Shown: positions 23,684 through 36,746 of the stretch, one piece after another
Numbering within the stretch: the first letter of the stretch is position 1
How the letters are laid out: each line of letters begins with the position of its first letter
Assembly (NCBI GenBank): GCA_000697055.1
Contig: JNDT01002331.1
Location: 248,001-312,000 of the forward strand
Reading direction: 5' to 3'
Length of the DNA: 64,000 nt
Source of the DNA: Saksenaea vasiformis B4078
Lineage: Eukaryota; Mucoromycota; Mucoromycetes; Mucorales; Saksenaeaceae
Translations under genes and position numbers: made by a program
Notes under the pieces: model-generated
Seen by the model: the letters and a program-made list of their open reading frames with translations, nothing else
Database searches by the model: none
What the model was told of the DNA's origin: nothing

Positions 23684-26600
23684 ATGTTGCTCAAGAGTCT
23701 GGCACGAACATTGGGGGCGGTGGCAGGCTTATCCGCGAAGAACCCCCTGGAGATCATGGTTGCTAGTTTAGTACTTGGAGCAGCTTCCTACATTTATCTA
23801 TTTAATCTAGCTAAAATACTCTCAAGCGTATCCTATACGTCGTTTCTAAGACCCTATACCTTGTATGCCAATGCCACCAACAAGTTCAGCCATTATCCAG
23901 TACATGACCCCAGTGCTGTTCGTCTGGAACTCAAGCAAATTGTATTATGGAGCAATGAGAGTTTGACACGATCCATGCTATCCGCCGTTTTGGATTTTCA
24001 ACAATGGATTGAACGTGAGCTACGCGTTAACCAATGGAGCTTTAGGGACGACTTGTGTTATCCATCGCCCCAGTGCTTTGTACGCTCCCCGCTTGAATTC
24101 TGGCAGTACAGCCACCGTCTATTGGCAATGGACAAAAATATTTTGGAAACAGTAACACAACATAGCAATGCATCATATCTATTCAAAGGCATACGACACC
24201 ATCGTGGGCACGTGGCCGGTGCAGAGGCCCTGGTCCTATCGTTTTTGTTCGATGTGAGCGGACCCACTCGAGCACAAGCAGCGAAAGCGTGGGAAAATAA
24301 AGTGGCATCTGTCTCTTTTGAGCGACTCTTCGGCATCACTAAAGCGAACTATGCGCTCCAATTGGTTCGCTTGATCAGGGTTGTCGTTGAGACAATGAAG
24401 ACGTTGGTCCATGTAAGTGCGACGTACACTCTCTTAAGATGAAGCGCACACTTACAGATTGAAAGAATGCTGCAGCGGCAGACATTCTTGCGGTTTTGAC
24501 GGGATATATGCTGATGATATCAACCATTGTTTCCCTCTACGTGAGTTTGCGAAAATTAGGCTCGAGCTGTGCATTAGGTAACGACCGACAACTGTCTGTC
24601 TGTCCTTTTTAACAAGCGCATGACACCTCACGTTAGGCACCGCTATCCTCATCAACGGTCTTGTGGCGGTGATGCTGTCGTTGGCAACCATGTGTTGGCT
24701 GGGTATTCCTGTCAACCCTATATTACTCGGCGAGGCATTTCCATTTTTAGTTATAACCATAGGCTTTGACCGACCCTACCGCTTAACGAAACAGGTGATG
24801 CAGGAGTCCGGACAAGTCCGTCATATCTTGTTGCGAGCAGTAGAAACAGTAGGACTATCGATGATGCTGGATTGCGTCCTGGAAATTTTGGTCCTAGCAG
24901 TAGGAGCACGATCAGCTGTACCAGGATTGCGAGAATTTTGTCTTATGAGCGCTTTCCTGCTGGCGTATGACTTCATCCTCATGTTTACCTGGTACATGTC
25001 CGTCCTGGCGCTGAAATTGGAGGTAATAAGACCGTATCTCAGACATTGGGCTGACGTTATCTTGGATAGCAGCTACGTTCGTTACAAAGGGAATCTCGAC
25101 CTGATCAATCATTGGAACGGGGCACTATGACCAATCGGAAGCCTATCGTGGTGATCAAGACAAAACTATTGATGGTAATCAGCTTCGTATAGGAATCATT
25201 GAGGAACATACACTAACACGGAGAGCGAGCATAGATGATCGGATTTTTGGCATTGCATATGTTTGGCTATTGTTCTACACTGTCACTTCGACCTGCTGTT
25301 GAGACAACGTCGCCAATGCCAATTCTTGATGCGCTTTTAGAGCATCATCGGTTGTCGCCGAAAGGATCACTTCCCATGATCGTCCGCGTGTCACCGCCAT
25401 TATCATTCCAGGCGTACTCGGCTTCACCATTCTGGCCTAAGCGACTGACGCGGCTCTTCGAGACGTTGCACAACATGTATATGACGTACGCACATGATCC
25501 CATTATTAGCAAGACGCTTGTTTGTGTCCTTTTGATTTCACTTATTTTGAACACCTATTTAATCGACGTCGTTAAATACCCTCGCACAAAGCGGATCCAA
25601 CCGCTACAATTTGAGCCGGCACCGCCAACACCAGTAGAAGAGGAGAAAAATGTCGTGCCACAAAACTGTAAATCGGAGCGATGTGTCACCGAGTGCCTGG
25701 CTCTTTGGCGAAGCCAAGGGGCGCACATACTGGAGGATGAGGAGATTATCCAACTTGTACAACATGGTCATATGGCATCCCATGCACTTGAAAAAACATT
25801 GGGCGACTTTATGCGCGCGGTCCGAATACGTAAAGCTGTTATATCTAGGGCATCCAATCAAACATTAGAGAACAGTGCATTGCCTAGCGAAGGGTATGAT
25901 TACAGCAGAGTATGTGGCGCTTGCTGCGAAAATGTCATTGGCTATGTGCCCATTCCGGTGGGCGTAGCAGGTAACAAACAAAATGCTGGAGATAGAAGAA
26001 GCAGATTGAATGATTTGTAGGACCTCTCTGTATCGATAGCGAACCCATCCATATTCCTATGGCAACGACAGAAGGATGTCTTGTTGCCTCTGTATCGAGA
26101 GGTTGCAAAGCTATTAATGCCGGTGGGGGATGCAAGACCGTGCTGACAGCGGACGGGATGACACGTGGTCCATGTGTAGAGTTTGCCACCATTGAGGAAG
26201 TGGCAAGGTGCAAACGGTGGCTCGAAAATGAAGAAGGCTTGACAGCTGTAACCGCTGCGTTTAATTCCACCTCCCGGTTCGCTCGATTGGCTAAACTCAA
26301 AGCAACGATGGCCGGGAGACTATTATTTATTCGGTTCACAACAACGACAGGCGACGCGATGGGCATGAATATGATTTCTAAGGGCTGTGAAAAGGCGCTT
26401 GCCGTGCTTCATCATCACTTTCCTACGATGCAAATCGTTTCTCTCTCTGGAAACTACTGTACAGACAAAAAACCTGCGGCGATTAATTGGATCGAGGGTA
26501 GAGGGAAGTCGGTGGTGGCCGAAGCTATCATTCCTCACGATATCGTTGAGAAAGTGTTGAAGACAAACGTGGAGACCTTGGTGGACCTCAATATTAGCAA

Positions 26601-27024
26601 GAACTTGGTAGGGTCCGCCATGGCTGGCTCTGTGGGTGGATTCAATGCACACGCTGCAAACATTTTAACCGCCATATTCATCGCTGCTGGTCAGGACCCT
26701 GCACAAAACGTGGAAAGCTCAAATTGCATTACGTTGATGAAGGCAGTGCGTGAAGGATTGCATATTACTTGCACAATGCCGAGTATTGAGGTGGGCACTG
26801 TGGGTGGGGGAACAGTGTTGGGCCCACAACAAGCTATACTAGACATGTTGGGTGTGCGAGGTCCACATCCGACTGAACCAGGGAAAAACGCGCAGAAGTT
26901 AGCTAGGATCATCGCGGCATCCGTGATGGCAGGGGAATTATCTTTGTGTGCTGCTCTAGCTGCTGGTCATCTGGTCAAGGCGCACATGACGCACAATCGA
27001 TCATCCATCATAGAAAAAAAATAA
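23684..27024 (+). CDS. HMG1: HMG-CoA reductase with sterol-sensing domain
   Basis: Six exons (23684-24412, 24466-24577, 24637-25022, 25070-25174, 25235-25970, 26021-27024) give 1023 aa. It makes mevalonate from HMG-CoA, the committed step of ergosterol and isoprenoid synthesis, at the ER. The N-terminal half has several membrane helices, with a sterol-sensing region at about residues 245-410 ([20 protein letters not shown]). A polar linker precedes the catalytic domain. Catalytic motifs are present: [21 protein letters not shown] (Glu), [18 protein letters not shown] (Lys), GQDPAQN (Asp), GTVGGGT and LVKAHMTHN (His). The start at 23684 is the first ATG that gives MLLKSLAR before the first helix. 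The intron at 25023-25069 must be removed to avoid a stop; the rejoined segment reads [16 protein letters not shown]. Confidence 0.97.
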
Positions 27025-27134
27025 CGTTTTTCGGGAGATAATTTCTCTGTTTCTATTATATATATGTATATCAAAAACCAAAGGGAAGAAGAAACAAAAA
27101 GAAAAGGGATAATACATTGATCCATACAGTATAT

Positions 27135-28100
27135 CTACACGTTCTCTCCTTTGATGGTGTCATTGCTACCAATACATGAATTGTTGTTGTCTATGGTACC
27201 TGGTAACAATTCACAACCAATATCCAAGTTGTTTAAAATGCCTGGCGATAAGTCGCAGCCAGGTCCCAAATGGTTCATAATGCCCGGCAATACTTCACGT
27301 CGCCACTGATCCTTGCATGCCTTTTTAGGTCTCCCCACGTCCTTGGCAATCTTATCCCACCGAAATGTGGCCATATTATTTAACTTCTTGTCCTGAACGA
27401 TGGCTTCAAACAGACGTAAGCGCTCAATGTCTTGCCATCGCGGTTTTAACAAAGGAGCGGATGCGGCGTCGCTTTCTGCGTCCATTTGTAACTGGCTCTT
27501 GCTATGACGCCGGGTTCGGTGCATAGAGAATGTCTTACGCGATGAAGAACGCAACACTCGACGGGAGTCATTTGTTTTGCTACTGGTATCTTGCGATTTC
27601 ACACTGTGGAGACGTTCTTGGGGATGCGTCAAACCAGAGGAAACGAGTTTTGCGGACGACTGCAGTGATGATGTTTGCGCTGACGGTTCGGTTTGGAATG
27701 GTGACGTTATTTGAGAAGTAACTGACCCTGGTTGGAACGAACATCGATCGTCGTATGCATGGAGCGTCGTAACGGTAGACATAGACCGTTCTCCTCCTCC
27801 TTGTTTGTCCATTAAGATATGGGATAACGATGGTAAGCTTTGTTGATACGGCCGATGGAGTTGCAACAAAGCTTGGGCTGCATCTGATTCACGAGGCTTA
27901 CTAGCAGATACATTTAGCGACCGAACGGACATGCTCCAGTCAGTGGTGAAAGATATGAATAAGTTTGTCAACGGAACGTCCGCAGGTTTTTTATATTCCA
28001 TTGACAATAACATAGAGTATACACAATCAGCACACACCCTCTCTCCTTTTCTTTCGATGTAGAAACGTGATCTGTTCCTTTTCATTGTCAAGCACTTCAT
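27135..28100 (-). CDS. Myb/SANT-like DNA-binding protein
   Basis: One uninterrupted 321-codon frame. The middle is Ser/Thr/Gln-rich and probably disordered. Basic patches (RRVLRSSSRK, RTRRHSK) precede a Myb/SANT-like helix set at about residues 225-275 with conserved tryptophans (RWQDIERLRLFEAI, FRWDKIAKDVGR, CKDQWRREVLPG). The C-terminal 45 residues repeat a Gly-Pro-containing pattern (PGIMNHLGPGCDL, PGILNNLDIGCEL). It is convergent with HMG-CoA reductase, 110 bp apart. A nuclear transcription or chromatin role is inferred. The true start may be one of several internal methionines. Confidence 0.75.
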   Translation of the reverse strand: MKCLTMKRNRSRFYIERKGERVCADCVYSMLLSMEYKKPADVPLTNLFISFTTDWSMSVRSLNVSASKPRESDAAQALLQLHRPYQQSLPSLSHILMDKQGGGERSMSTVTTLHAYDDRCSFQPGSVTSQITSPFQTEPSAQTSSLQSSAKLVSSGLTHPQERLHSVKSQDTSSKTNDSRRVLRSSSRKTFSMHRTRRHSKSQLQMDAESDAASAPLLKPRWQDIERLRLFEAIVQDKKLNNMATFRWDKIAKDVGRPKKACKDQWRREVLPGIMNHLGPGCDLSPGILNNLDIGCELLPGTIDNNNSCIGSNDTIKGENV

Positions 28101-28249
28101 ATTCGTTTCAGTTGATAGCTGGTCAATTCACCAGTCCTTTTCCTTGATAGATTTATGTGCACATTGTCTAAGACAATGAAATATAAATGATAAATAAAAG
28201 GGGGGAAAATACAAAAAAAAATAACGCAGGTCTAAACAAAGCAGCATGT

Positions 28250-29932
28250 TTACGGGCTTTGAAGATGTGCAATATTGAATGTTAAGCAAATCGCCATGAC
28301 TAGGAACCCATAGGTCGCAAGTGCCACAGCTGCAATTTTTCCAGGTTTCCAAGGATCATTCTCATGGATCTTGTAGTAGAACAATCCCGGCAAAATGAAC
28401 GATATTGTAGTCGATCCGGTTGAGCCCACAAACGAAAGCACCTATAAGCCATCTGTGAACAACCGTTCATATACTGTAGTCCCCTTTTTACTTACTATAT
28501 CTAATTTTGACACGGTGATTGCCACTAGATAGCTGCCTATTAAAATGGAAGTGGTCATGGCGAAATACTTGAAAGCACCCGGTGGCGGAGGAATTTTTAA
28601 CCCACGGGCTTCGGGGGTTCGCCAAGCCAACACCTTATCTAAGCTGTTACGGCATGGATGTAGTTGCAGCGGATAACTGAACACTACAAGGATGACGATA
28701 GCTACTCTTCCACCTGCTACAAAATAACTAGGTGGGTCTATATAGAGAACGGTGAGTGCTACGCCCCATCACCAAACAAAAAGAGACACTTACACTCTTG
28801 GATGATATTACTTCGGACATCCTTTCCGAAACTCAAATACCCCAGAATAGCAACCGCCTCATATATAATTGCCGAAGAGCCGATCGAGACAGCGATCGTC
28901 TTCACGATTGGCGGGAGACGGTTATCCCGAAGTTCGTTGTACACCGAAAAGATCTACACATGTTGTGTCAAACACCTATCAACGTTTTCTTCCATCATTA
29001 CATTTTGGTGGCACGTAAAGGCAAACACGAAGACTGGTAATTGACTGAATATCTTTGTGGAAATGCTGATATATTCGATTTTCTCCGGCGATGGTGGCGG
29101 AAAGTTTGGCGATAAGTAGTAGTAAACTACAATCGCACATAAATAAACGACAGCTATAAGCGACACTATACTCGTGTACTTGAGAGAGTCCAGCTTTCTC
29201 AAGAAACTGAGTGGTAAAATCACGGTTGCCATGAACACAGTGATCCAGAATCTCCGATCCATCAGAATTTCTGAACTATCAGCATGGTTGGAAAATGAGA
29301 CAATCACCTGCATTGATAAATGAGTGTCTGCTGAATATCATCGTGACATTATTAGATTCTGTTTATGCGCTTTACCTGGGGCATCAAATCACCAATGATA
29401 ATTAAGTAGCTAATCGCCACACCAAAACATTTGCAAGCAATGGCCAAGTCAAAGAAGACCGCCGCGCGGGGCCAAGTCAGTTTGGAAATAGCAAAAAACG
29501 AAGAATGTCTGCCTTCGGTCCGGGTAGCGCAACAAGCCAAGAAGTATAGGCCAGCACCTGACGCAAAAGCTGAGAAAATGATAATCAATATGCCAGGAAA
29601 TAAACCGACCGAGGCTACGGCGGAAGGCTAAAGCGGGCGGTCAACTGCTGGCCATGCTTTGTACATTATTGCTTTACCATGGCTAGCATTCCTGTTCCAA
29701 GAATGGTGTTGGCGAGGTTAATAGACGAGCTCGCGGGGGTTGCCGTCGGTTCTGGCTCAGCATCCTCAACGATTGCTTCATCACAAATCGATGTTGCAAC
29801 CGAGGAGCGGGAGAGTAAGGGTCGATGATCATCGAGCCAGCCACCTGTTGTGATCGATCCTGACGAAATAGGCACAGACGAGATGGAATCGGCTGCATCG
29901 TTGGTATCTATCACTTGGTACCTGGTTGTCAT
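28250..29932 (-). CDS. vacuolar amino-acid transporter, AVT/SLC38 type
   Basis: Six exons (29932-29678, 29627-29376, 29307-29002, 28953-28794, 28737-28496, 28441-28250) give 468 aa. After an 60-residue hydrophilic acidic N-terminus comes SSINLANTILGTGMLAMP, the signature of the AAAP/SLC38 family, and then about ten further membrane helices (for example FVFAFTCHQN, AIIYEAVAILGYLSFG and SFVGSTGSTTISFILPGLFYY). Fungal AVT5-7 export or import neutral and acidic amino acids across the vacuolar membrane. The start at 29932 was chosen over 30001 because the upstream frame adds a hydrophobic stretch that relatives lack. All junction phases agree. Confidence 0.92.
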
Positions 29933-30163
29933 GTAAAGATAGAAAAGAAAGAATGCGAGCAGTGGAAGAGCCACTAAAAAGGAAGGAGTGACATCAGTCA
30001 CTCAGCAAGACTTTTTCTTATAGTGCGAAAAAGTGACAAGAGGTGCCGAAGAGGGGCGGGAATCAGAATATAAAAAGACACCAAACCCATGCTATACCCA
30101 ATGCCTATCTTTTCTTTTTCCTGTAGAAAACTTTTTATTACCTTCTATCTATAACCTTAACCC

Positions 30164-30690
30164 ATGGATACGGAACTTTGCCTTTATTGCGAAAAACGGT
30201 TAGTTAATGTAAGTCATCCTTTTTTAAAGACAGCACTGACAATGTTACTGTTTAGTCTGCAACTGACTTCACTGCCAGTAATAACAGCTTCTGCTCACGA
30301 CAATGTCATGCCAGGGAAGCAGCCAAGACGCAGATCCCTGCCTGGGCAACTCCACCGGGATCAGCTTCTATTCGTATACAAAGATCAAAAAATCCCCATC
30401 CCATGTCGTTATTCACTTATCGATCCCATCGTAGTGCAAGTACCACTACAACCACACCGATGAGCCGACCACCTCTATCCTTTTTATCCTATTCCAACCA
30501 TGCTAGATCTTTCTCATCACCATCCGATCGTGACCATCGAAAATACCAATCCCCGTATAACGACAACACCAGAAACAGTAATCCACATGGCACAGAGGAT
30601 CCACGTGCCAACGTTACATCAACCGCTCTTGAATGTCCTTCAGACCCCGATGTAGAAATGGATATCTTGTTCGCAAGTCTTCATGCTTGA
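30164..30690 (+). CDS. Ecl1-like small zinc-binding protein
   Basis: Two exons (30164-30208, 30256-30690) give 159 aa. The N-terminus has two cysteine pairs, CLYCEK and then FCSRQCHAREAA about 20 residues later, as in the Ecl1/YGR146C family of fungal lifespan and stress regulators. The rest is Ser/Thr/Pro-rich and disordered, ending in an acidic hydrophobic motif (DPDVEMDILFASL) that looks like a short activation or binding element. The intron interrupts the cysteine motif after residue 15. The assignment rests on the cysteine spacing and small size. Confidence 0.75.
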
Positions 30691-33600
30691 AAACCATTAC
30701 TATGTTCATAATTTGTCGTTTGTAAATAACCTTTAACGTACGCTTAAAGAGAAAAAAAAGGAATAAAAATAAAACCAAAATCCAAGGAGTAAACATTCTT
30801 TTTTCAGGATGACTCACCTAACACGGAGTCAGATGCGCATGCATGCGTTTGCTCTTACATCAATTCAAAATACTACCCTTTTTTTTTCCACCATTAGTTG
30901 TCCTTCAGGAATGCTCCCCACAAAAAAGAAAATCACAACCCGCTATCAACAACCCGTTAATCCAATGAAAAATCAATATTGGCTGATGAAAGATGTATGT
31001 AATTGCGCCGGAAAAAAGGGGGTGCAGTACCCACGATGAAATCACTCTCTAAATGTCGCTCTGTTTATTCTCTGAAAAAAAAAATACCGATTCTGAAAAC
31101 GACTAGCAAAATGTGAACACGTAGCTTATAGCGTCCTTCTCAGGACTGATGGATCGTTGCTAAACCATGTCAAGCTACTTACGTGAAAGAGATGTCACTG
31201 ACGTGCGCATATTGAGGTCACTGCATGCAGCAAATGACCTATCAATAGGTTTGCTCACGATTCTAGCGTCGATCGATTTGAGAGGGTGGTGATACATTTA
31301 GGCTATATCACAAGATCATGTTTACCAAAGAAGATAGGGATACCAACGCGAAAGGAAAAAAGTAGACCAAGCGCAAATATAACTTTTTACTCTGCAAGTT
31401 TAACTGGGTAAGCTTTCGAGAAGCATGGATCTGTGACACCTAAAACCAAACATGTGGAACATATCTTCAAAACAACGCTTAGCACAAATCTGACATGAAA
31501 CATCCAGTGTACTCTGCATTATTCAACTTATCATGGGCGATTGGTACGTTCGCAATCATCTGAGATTTATCCAATCAAACTTTGATCTCGGGAGCGATAT
31601 TGTTATAAGCACATCCCGGGACGGACGCTATAGCATCGCTATGGCATTGATACCACTTTCGAAAAGGCTTCTGGAATGGTCCTTTCTGGAGCGATCTGCT
31701 CTGTTTCGGTAGCCAGTATCTTGCGATTCTATTCGTACAAGTAGCTGTTGTGAATCAGGCTTAGCTTCATTAAAGACATTTTTTGAGTGTTTCTTTGCTT
31801 ACTCTCTAATTTCCCGAGAAGTACGAGCATTCAAAACAATGCTGCAACTATGTTCGCCGGTATGTTTCGATGTCATATCGGTTTATTTTTTGTTTGCTGT
31901 TGGCTATCCTCACTTAAATTTTTTTCTGCATTCATTTAGCATAGCGCATGTGATCTACTTATCCTTCTACTTCTTTTCGGATAGTGATGAGAATGAAATT
32001 ACTGTGGATTATTTAAAGATGTATCTTGATCATTTACGTAAATATATCTCTGCTTTGAGTGGACGGCCCAATATGACCAATTAGACAAGCAACTACCTGT
32101 AGTCACCAGTGTAAAAACATTCAAATCAGCAAAGAACATTCTCTGGAGCATGCTATACATTTGACCGAACGTTTCAGAACCAAATATCTAGAAAGCAACC
32201 CATTTTCTCCCTGTCTTTACATGTTATCGTGAATATAGCTTTTCACCATTTTTTGACTCACTATGTCTTTTATTGATACACGGAGAGAGTGAAGTCGATG
32301 GCTTTGTTTGAAAATTACGCTGCAGACGTAGAAGCTATAATACGATATGATAAAGTTTCCATTCAATTGTATTCCCATAGTTCGGTTCATAAATCCACAA
32401 AATGCGGGGAGTCGAGATACCTGTAATCATCGAGTAGGAATTTATCAAATTAGTACGATCTAGCTGTTACGATAATCTCACCCCTGAGATCGCAAGGGGT
32501 TCTGGAGTGCCGTCTACAACACTCTGATCTGTAGCACAGATAGAAAATGAAAGTGAGATCTACCAATAAAGAAAAAATGAAGCACGAAAATGACTTAGTG
32601 GGTGTCCCAAAGCATCAGAGACCCGATTGTGGAACGTTGCAACGAGAACGCTCAACGACCGAGACAAGATGCACGAACCCCTGCATCATGGATCCCTCCC
32701 AAAGAGAGAAGGGAGTACTGACCGAGTGTTCATTTAGACGGTGACTCTGCAGCAGATTTACCGTGTAGAATTAAAAGCAGTGGCGAAGGTACATGGTCAA
32801 CGCATAGTAGTTTATCGGTGGCGAAAGATAAACTTCCATTAAGATCTATCTGTATGGCCTACGTTCTTTTTAACAATGGAATGCTGAACAACCTTGATAG
32901 ACAACTCTACTCTCCCGCGCAATGAATCAAAATGCATATCAGCCGTTACGGTACCGTAAAAGATAGTAACCCCTTTGTATTATTATTTTATCTGTTGCTA
33001 TACAAAAGGCTCTCAGTAATCACACAGAGAGCTCAACCTTCGTAAAAGGTATGCCAATCCTGACTGACTACGTGGCAACCGCTCATTAGAGAAAGGCTGT
33101 TAGATCAATCGCGCAGCTACAGCAACAGAACAGCAGACGGTGCAGGATAGTGCGGAGTTTAAGTTCTTTAAAGTCACCTAGCACGTTGGGATGGGAGTAA
33201 AATTCATATATATCGGCACCATAGTAGATTCTTTGGGTAACTTTTCAACAACATCATTAGGATTTGACTACAAGCCCTTATACTAACGCAGTCCTAAACC
33301 GTGAGATTCATGTTTAATTCTGCATCGACGACTATTCCAGTTCCTACGCGACTATTTTTTTCCAAGATTTAGAAGTTCTATTCTACCTCAGACAGTGGAA
33401 TGAGAATTCCATAATTGCTGGTCTATGGTATTGAAGACTGCTCTCCACTAAAAGAAGCGTTACACTCTGTCAATACATATCCATTTTGAGTCAAGGCAAC
33501 GCACTCTTTCGACCAATATAACGGTACGCTTTAAACAGAATATCCGAACTATTATATTCGGAAGGACCATGATAAGAGCTTGGGAAAACAATGGCGTTCC

Positions 33601-34976
33601 TCTTGTCACACCATGCTTTGTAACACCATGCTTTACAGAGAGGTAAGTCTGACAATGATGAGACTGTCCTACCATCAAATGGTTTGCTAAGTAGCTTAAC
33701 GGTTAAACCGGCGTACCGAGTCATTGGTCGTCAACCACTAAGGTAAAACTTGCATAGGTTCAGCAAAATTGAAGTCTGCTAAGCTATGAAACGTTGAGAT
33801 CCCTAAGTGTCTCCAGGTAACTATTGCTCATAGCACAAGGGACATCAAATAATAGAGCGCAGATTCTCGCGTCGGGGAAAGGAAAAATTATCTTGATGAG
33901 AATGCTAATGGTAAAATTCTGGAAACATCTATTTGCCCGAAGTACGGGTTCCCTGGTGGATCAGACAAAACGCAAACGTTCCTTTTACAAAATTGCGCAC
34001 TCCTTTGCCTACCACCGGATATGAAGCTTGGCGATCAGCAATATTTACGATGATCCACCAGGCATCTTTGTATATATTGCACACTGTAGCATACACTGCT
34101 GCGATTAGAACATAATATCTCATCTGTGACAAAATTTCTCCTTTCGTCTCGATACTATGTCTAGGTCCCCAGTATAAGAATGTAGCAGTATGGGATCAAA
34201 CAAATTAAGATCGGAAAGATAAGGTGCAACGAAGAAGTAACGATAGAGCCGATCACGTCACGGAAAACGTAGGAATATCTTGTTCCGTAAGAATTATGTG
34301 GTTATATGTCCCTTCTTCCTTTGCAGCTGTTCTTTTCTGGTCAAACTACGCAGCTGCGGCATCGTATCTTGTCAGTTTAAAAGTAAAGATCGTCTTACTA
34401 GCGTCTATAGCTTACGCTTGGAAAATCAACCAAGCAGGTGGTCAGTTATTGCTGATTGGGTAACATTTAACATCAAAGTTCCTCGCTTGACCTATTGTGC
34501 ATTATCGAGCCACATGGCGATCTGTGCACAAGCTACAACACTAAATAGAGGATACGACAGCGTGGTTTCTGGGAATATCTTTGATTGGTTAGCAATCTTT
34601 TATATTTAGAACTTCGATCTTCAACCGATGGCACCTTGCATAAGCGGTCATTAAATAGCATATTGAATTGTCTGAGAGGTTGAATAAACATATGAAGAGC
34701 GATATGAATAGAATCTTGTGTAAGATCCTTGGCAAAGTTTGCTAAAATAGATAATATGTGGGCAGGGACGTAATTATGTTTTGAATACACAAAGGCTGGA
34801 CCGAGGTCTCTATATTTGAACCATGAAAATAAGTAAAGAAGGAATTGTGTACACTGACAGAATAAAAAAGACTATGTGCGAAACTACGAACACTAAGTAC
34901 AGAAAAAAACAAGTACATTATGAAAATGTATGTGCGTGTGAAGGTATCACTACTATGTAGCTAGGATAACGATATT
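30691..34976. other. 4.3-kb gene-poor region with decayed exon-like pieces
   Basis: No complete gene can be supported. Exon-like pieces are: plus 31980-32084, which ends in a frame reading DENEITVDYLKMYLDHLRKY; minus 33724-33491, with a duplicated KAWCYKAWCDK; and minus 34862-34533, open for about 110 codons from an acceptor-like TAG and reading YRDLGPAFVYSKHNY. None has a start or partners with matching phase. A tRNA A-box-like string (TAGCTTAACGGTTAA) lies near 33690 without a matching cloverleaf. Confidence 0.4.
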
Positions 34977-36238
34977 TTAAAATGTGGTGTTATACATCTT
35001 ATCCATCCCTTGAGATTGCAAGATACCCTGCTGGAACCTACACATCGATATTGTTAGCTCTCCTGCTGTTTCATTTTGTTGTTTATACTTTTTCAATGCT
35101 TCATTTTCTTGGGCGAGCCGTTCAACTTCGGCCAGGAGTTCATTTTGCATACTCCTCAAGTGCTCCATATGCTGTACGGCTAAGTGTGAAAGAAGCAAAG
35201 TTTAGCTATAGCAAAGAACTTAGGACAAAACTTACTTCTTGTGAGTAAGGTGGCCTTGCTCATTTTTTTGTTATTACACCCTGGCAGATGGTTTCGCAGT
35301 TCTTCAAAGCCATCTCTGATCTGAGCACGTCGTTTTTGCTCTGATTGAATATGAATCTGTCTGCGGATCTCCGAACTGCTCATCCTAATTTTTTTTTTTC
35401 ACACGTTAAAGACGTTTTCTCGATCAGAAGAATAAAGGGACACTTACTCTTCTCTTTCATCTTCTGATTCATCACCTGTTTTCTCCGTGGCGGTCTTCTT
35501 CCGTTTGTTGGATACGGATTCTTCGGACGAACTTTCATCTGTGTGTGACTGAGTGCAAGTTCGCTTGCGTTTGTTACGCTTTGAATTCAGTTTCTTTTCG
35601 TATGATTCCTTTGAATATTCATGAAACTCTGTCTGGAAGAATTCAACTGGGAGGGAGTTTGCTCGTGCGATTGTCTCTTTGACGCGTTCTGCAGTAGAAC
35701 TCGTACTCGTTGAAAGAGGTGTCACTATAGATGGAGTGGGATGCGATAGAACCACGCGTGATGTTGAGAGAGGGGTCTGGCTCATTGGTGTCTCGTGTTG
35801 GGGCGTCGTTGCTGTTGTTGTTGGCGTTGCCAGGGAGGTTGGTGCCGTTGTTACTGTTGTGGGAGGCGACTTCGAGTAGGCCGAGTCAGGGCTTGGAATA
35901 TTCTCTTTTGGTGGCTGCTCTGGGAAGTAACTGTAATTGGTGATAGGGTACGCAACAGGAACGCCAGGATATCGCACTGGCATATGTCGTAAGGCATAGT
36001 CTATTGATGAGAAGTTTTTCTGTTTTTAGTACCCGCTCACCCAATCATCGTTTCCTTTTTATATGAATTAATGGGAAGTACCTGGATACGCATTATAGGG
36101 TGGTTGCCGATGACCATTCTCAAATGATATAGGAGAGTTGGGCTTTGGTGACATGACATTGTCCATATCATTCACCATGGATCCCGGTTGATAGTTGAGA
36201 ACGTAATGTGTAGGCGCTTTGTGAATAATCTCACTCAT
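34977..36238 (-). CDS. bHLH-leucine zipper transcription factor, Mlx/Mondo-like
   Basis: Four exons (36238-36082, 36000-35448, 35384-35236, 35179-34977) give 353 aa. The N-terminal two thirds are Pro/Ser/Thr-rich and disordered, with two nuclear-localisation-like basic clusters (RNKRKR, NKRKKT) flanked by acidic residues. The bHLH begins RRQIHIQSEQKRRAQIRDGF; the His-Glu-Arg triad predicts E-box (CACGTG) binding. The loop and helix 2 (KKMSKATLLTRTVQHMEHL) run into a leucine zipper (ELLAEVERLAQENEALKKY). HIxxEQKRR together with SKATLL resembles animal Mlx/Mondo. Phases agree at all three introns. Target genes are unknown. Confidence 0.9.
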
Positions 36239-36746
36239 GTTATTGATAAAGAAGAATAGTAAAAAAGAAGTAACGAATGGAAGGTGTATCAATAAAGGAA
36301 AGGAAAGGTTTGAAGCCGCGGATGGCAACGAATAAAGTGTGTTAAGCGAAGAAAGATAGATTCTGTGTTCAGCGGTGCAAATAAAATATAAAAAAAAATT
36401 TAGCTTTTGTACGACGACAGGCGAAGCACCGTCACCTTCTAAAAGAATACTGTTGTTTGGCAACATTGCCTTGAAGCCAAAAAAAAAAGTCCCAAACGTA
36501 CGAACACAACACGTGTGAGTCGTACTGGAATGCATTGCTTACCACTTAGCCTATTCCCATGGAATGACTATCTGTCTCGCACCCATATTATCGATTGAGT
36601 TGATGTCCACCTCATTTCCATCACACATGGCACAAGTCGATCACAATGCTTAAATCGTGTGGAAATGGTCGAGCAGTTGACTTGCTACCATGTTTGTACG
36701 CGTATTCCTGGTGTACATAATAATTGCTTTCGATGCCTTTATGTTA

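Noticed and set aside
33680..33770. tRNA or tRNA-derived SINE (A-box-like TAGCTTAACGGTTAA)
   Set aside because: No acceptor stem, anticodon arm or good B box can be folded around it.
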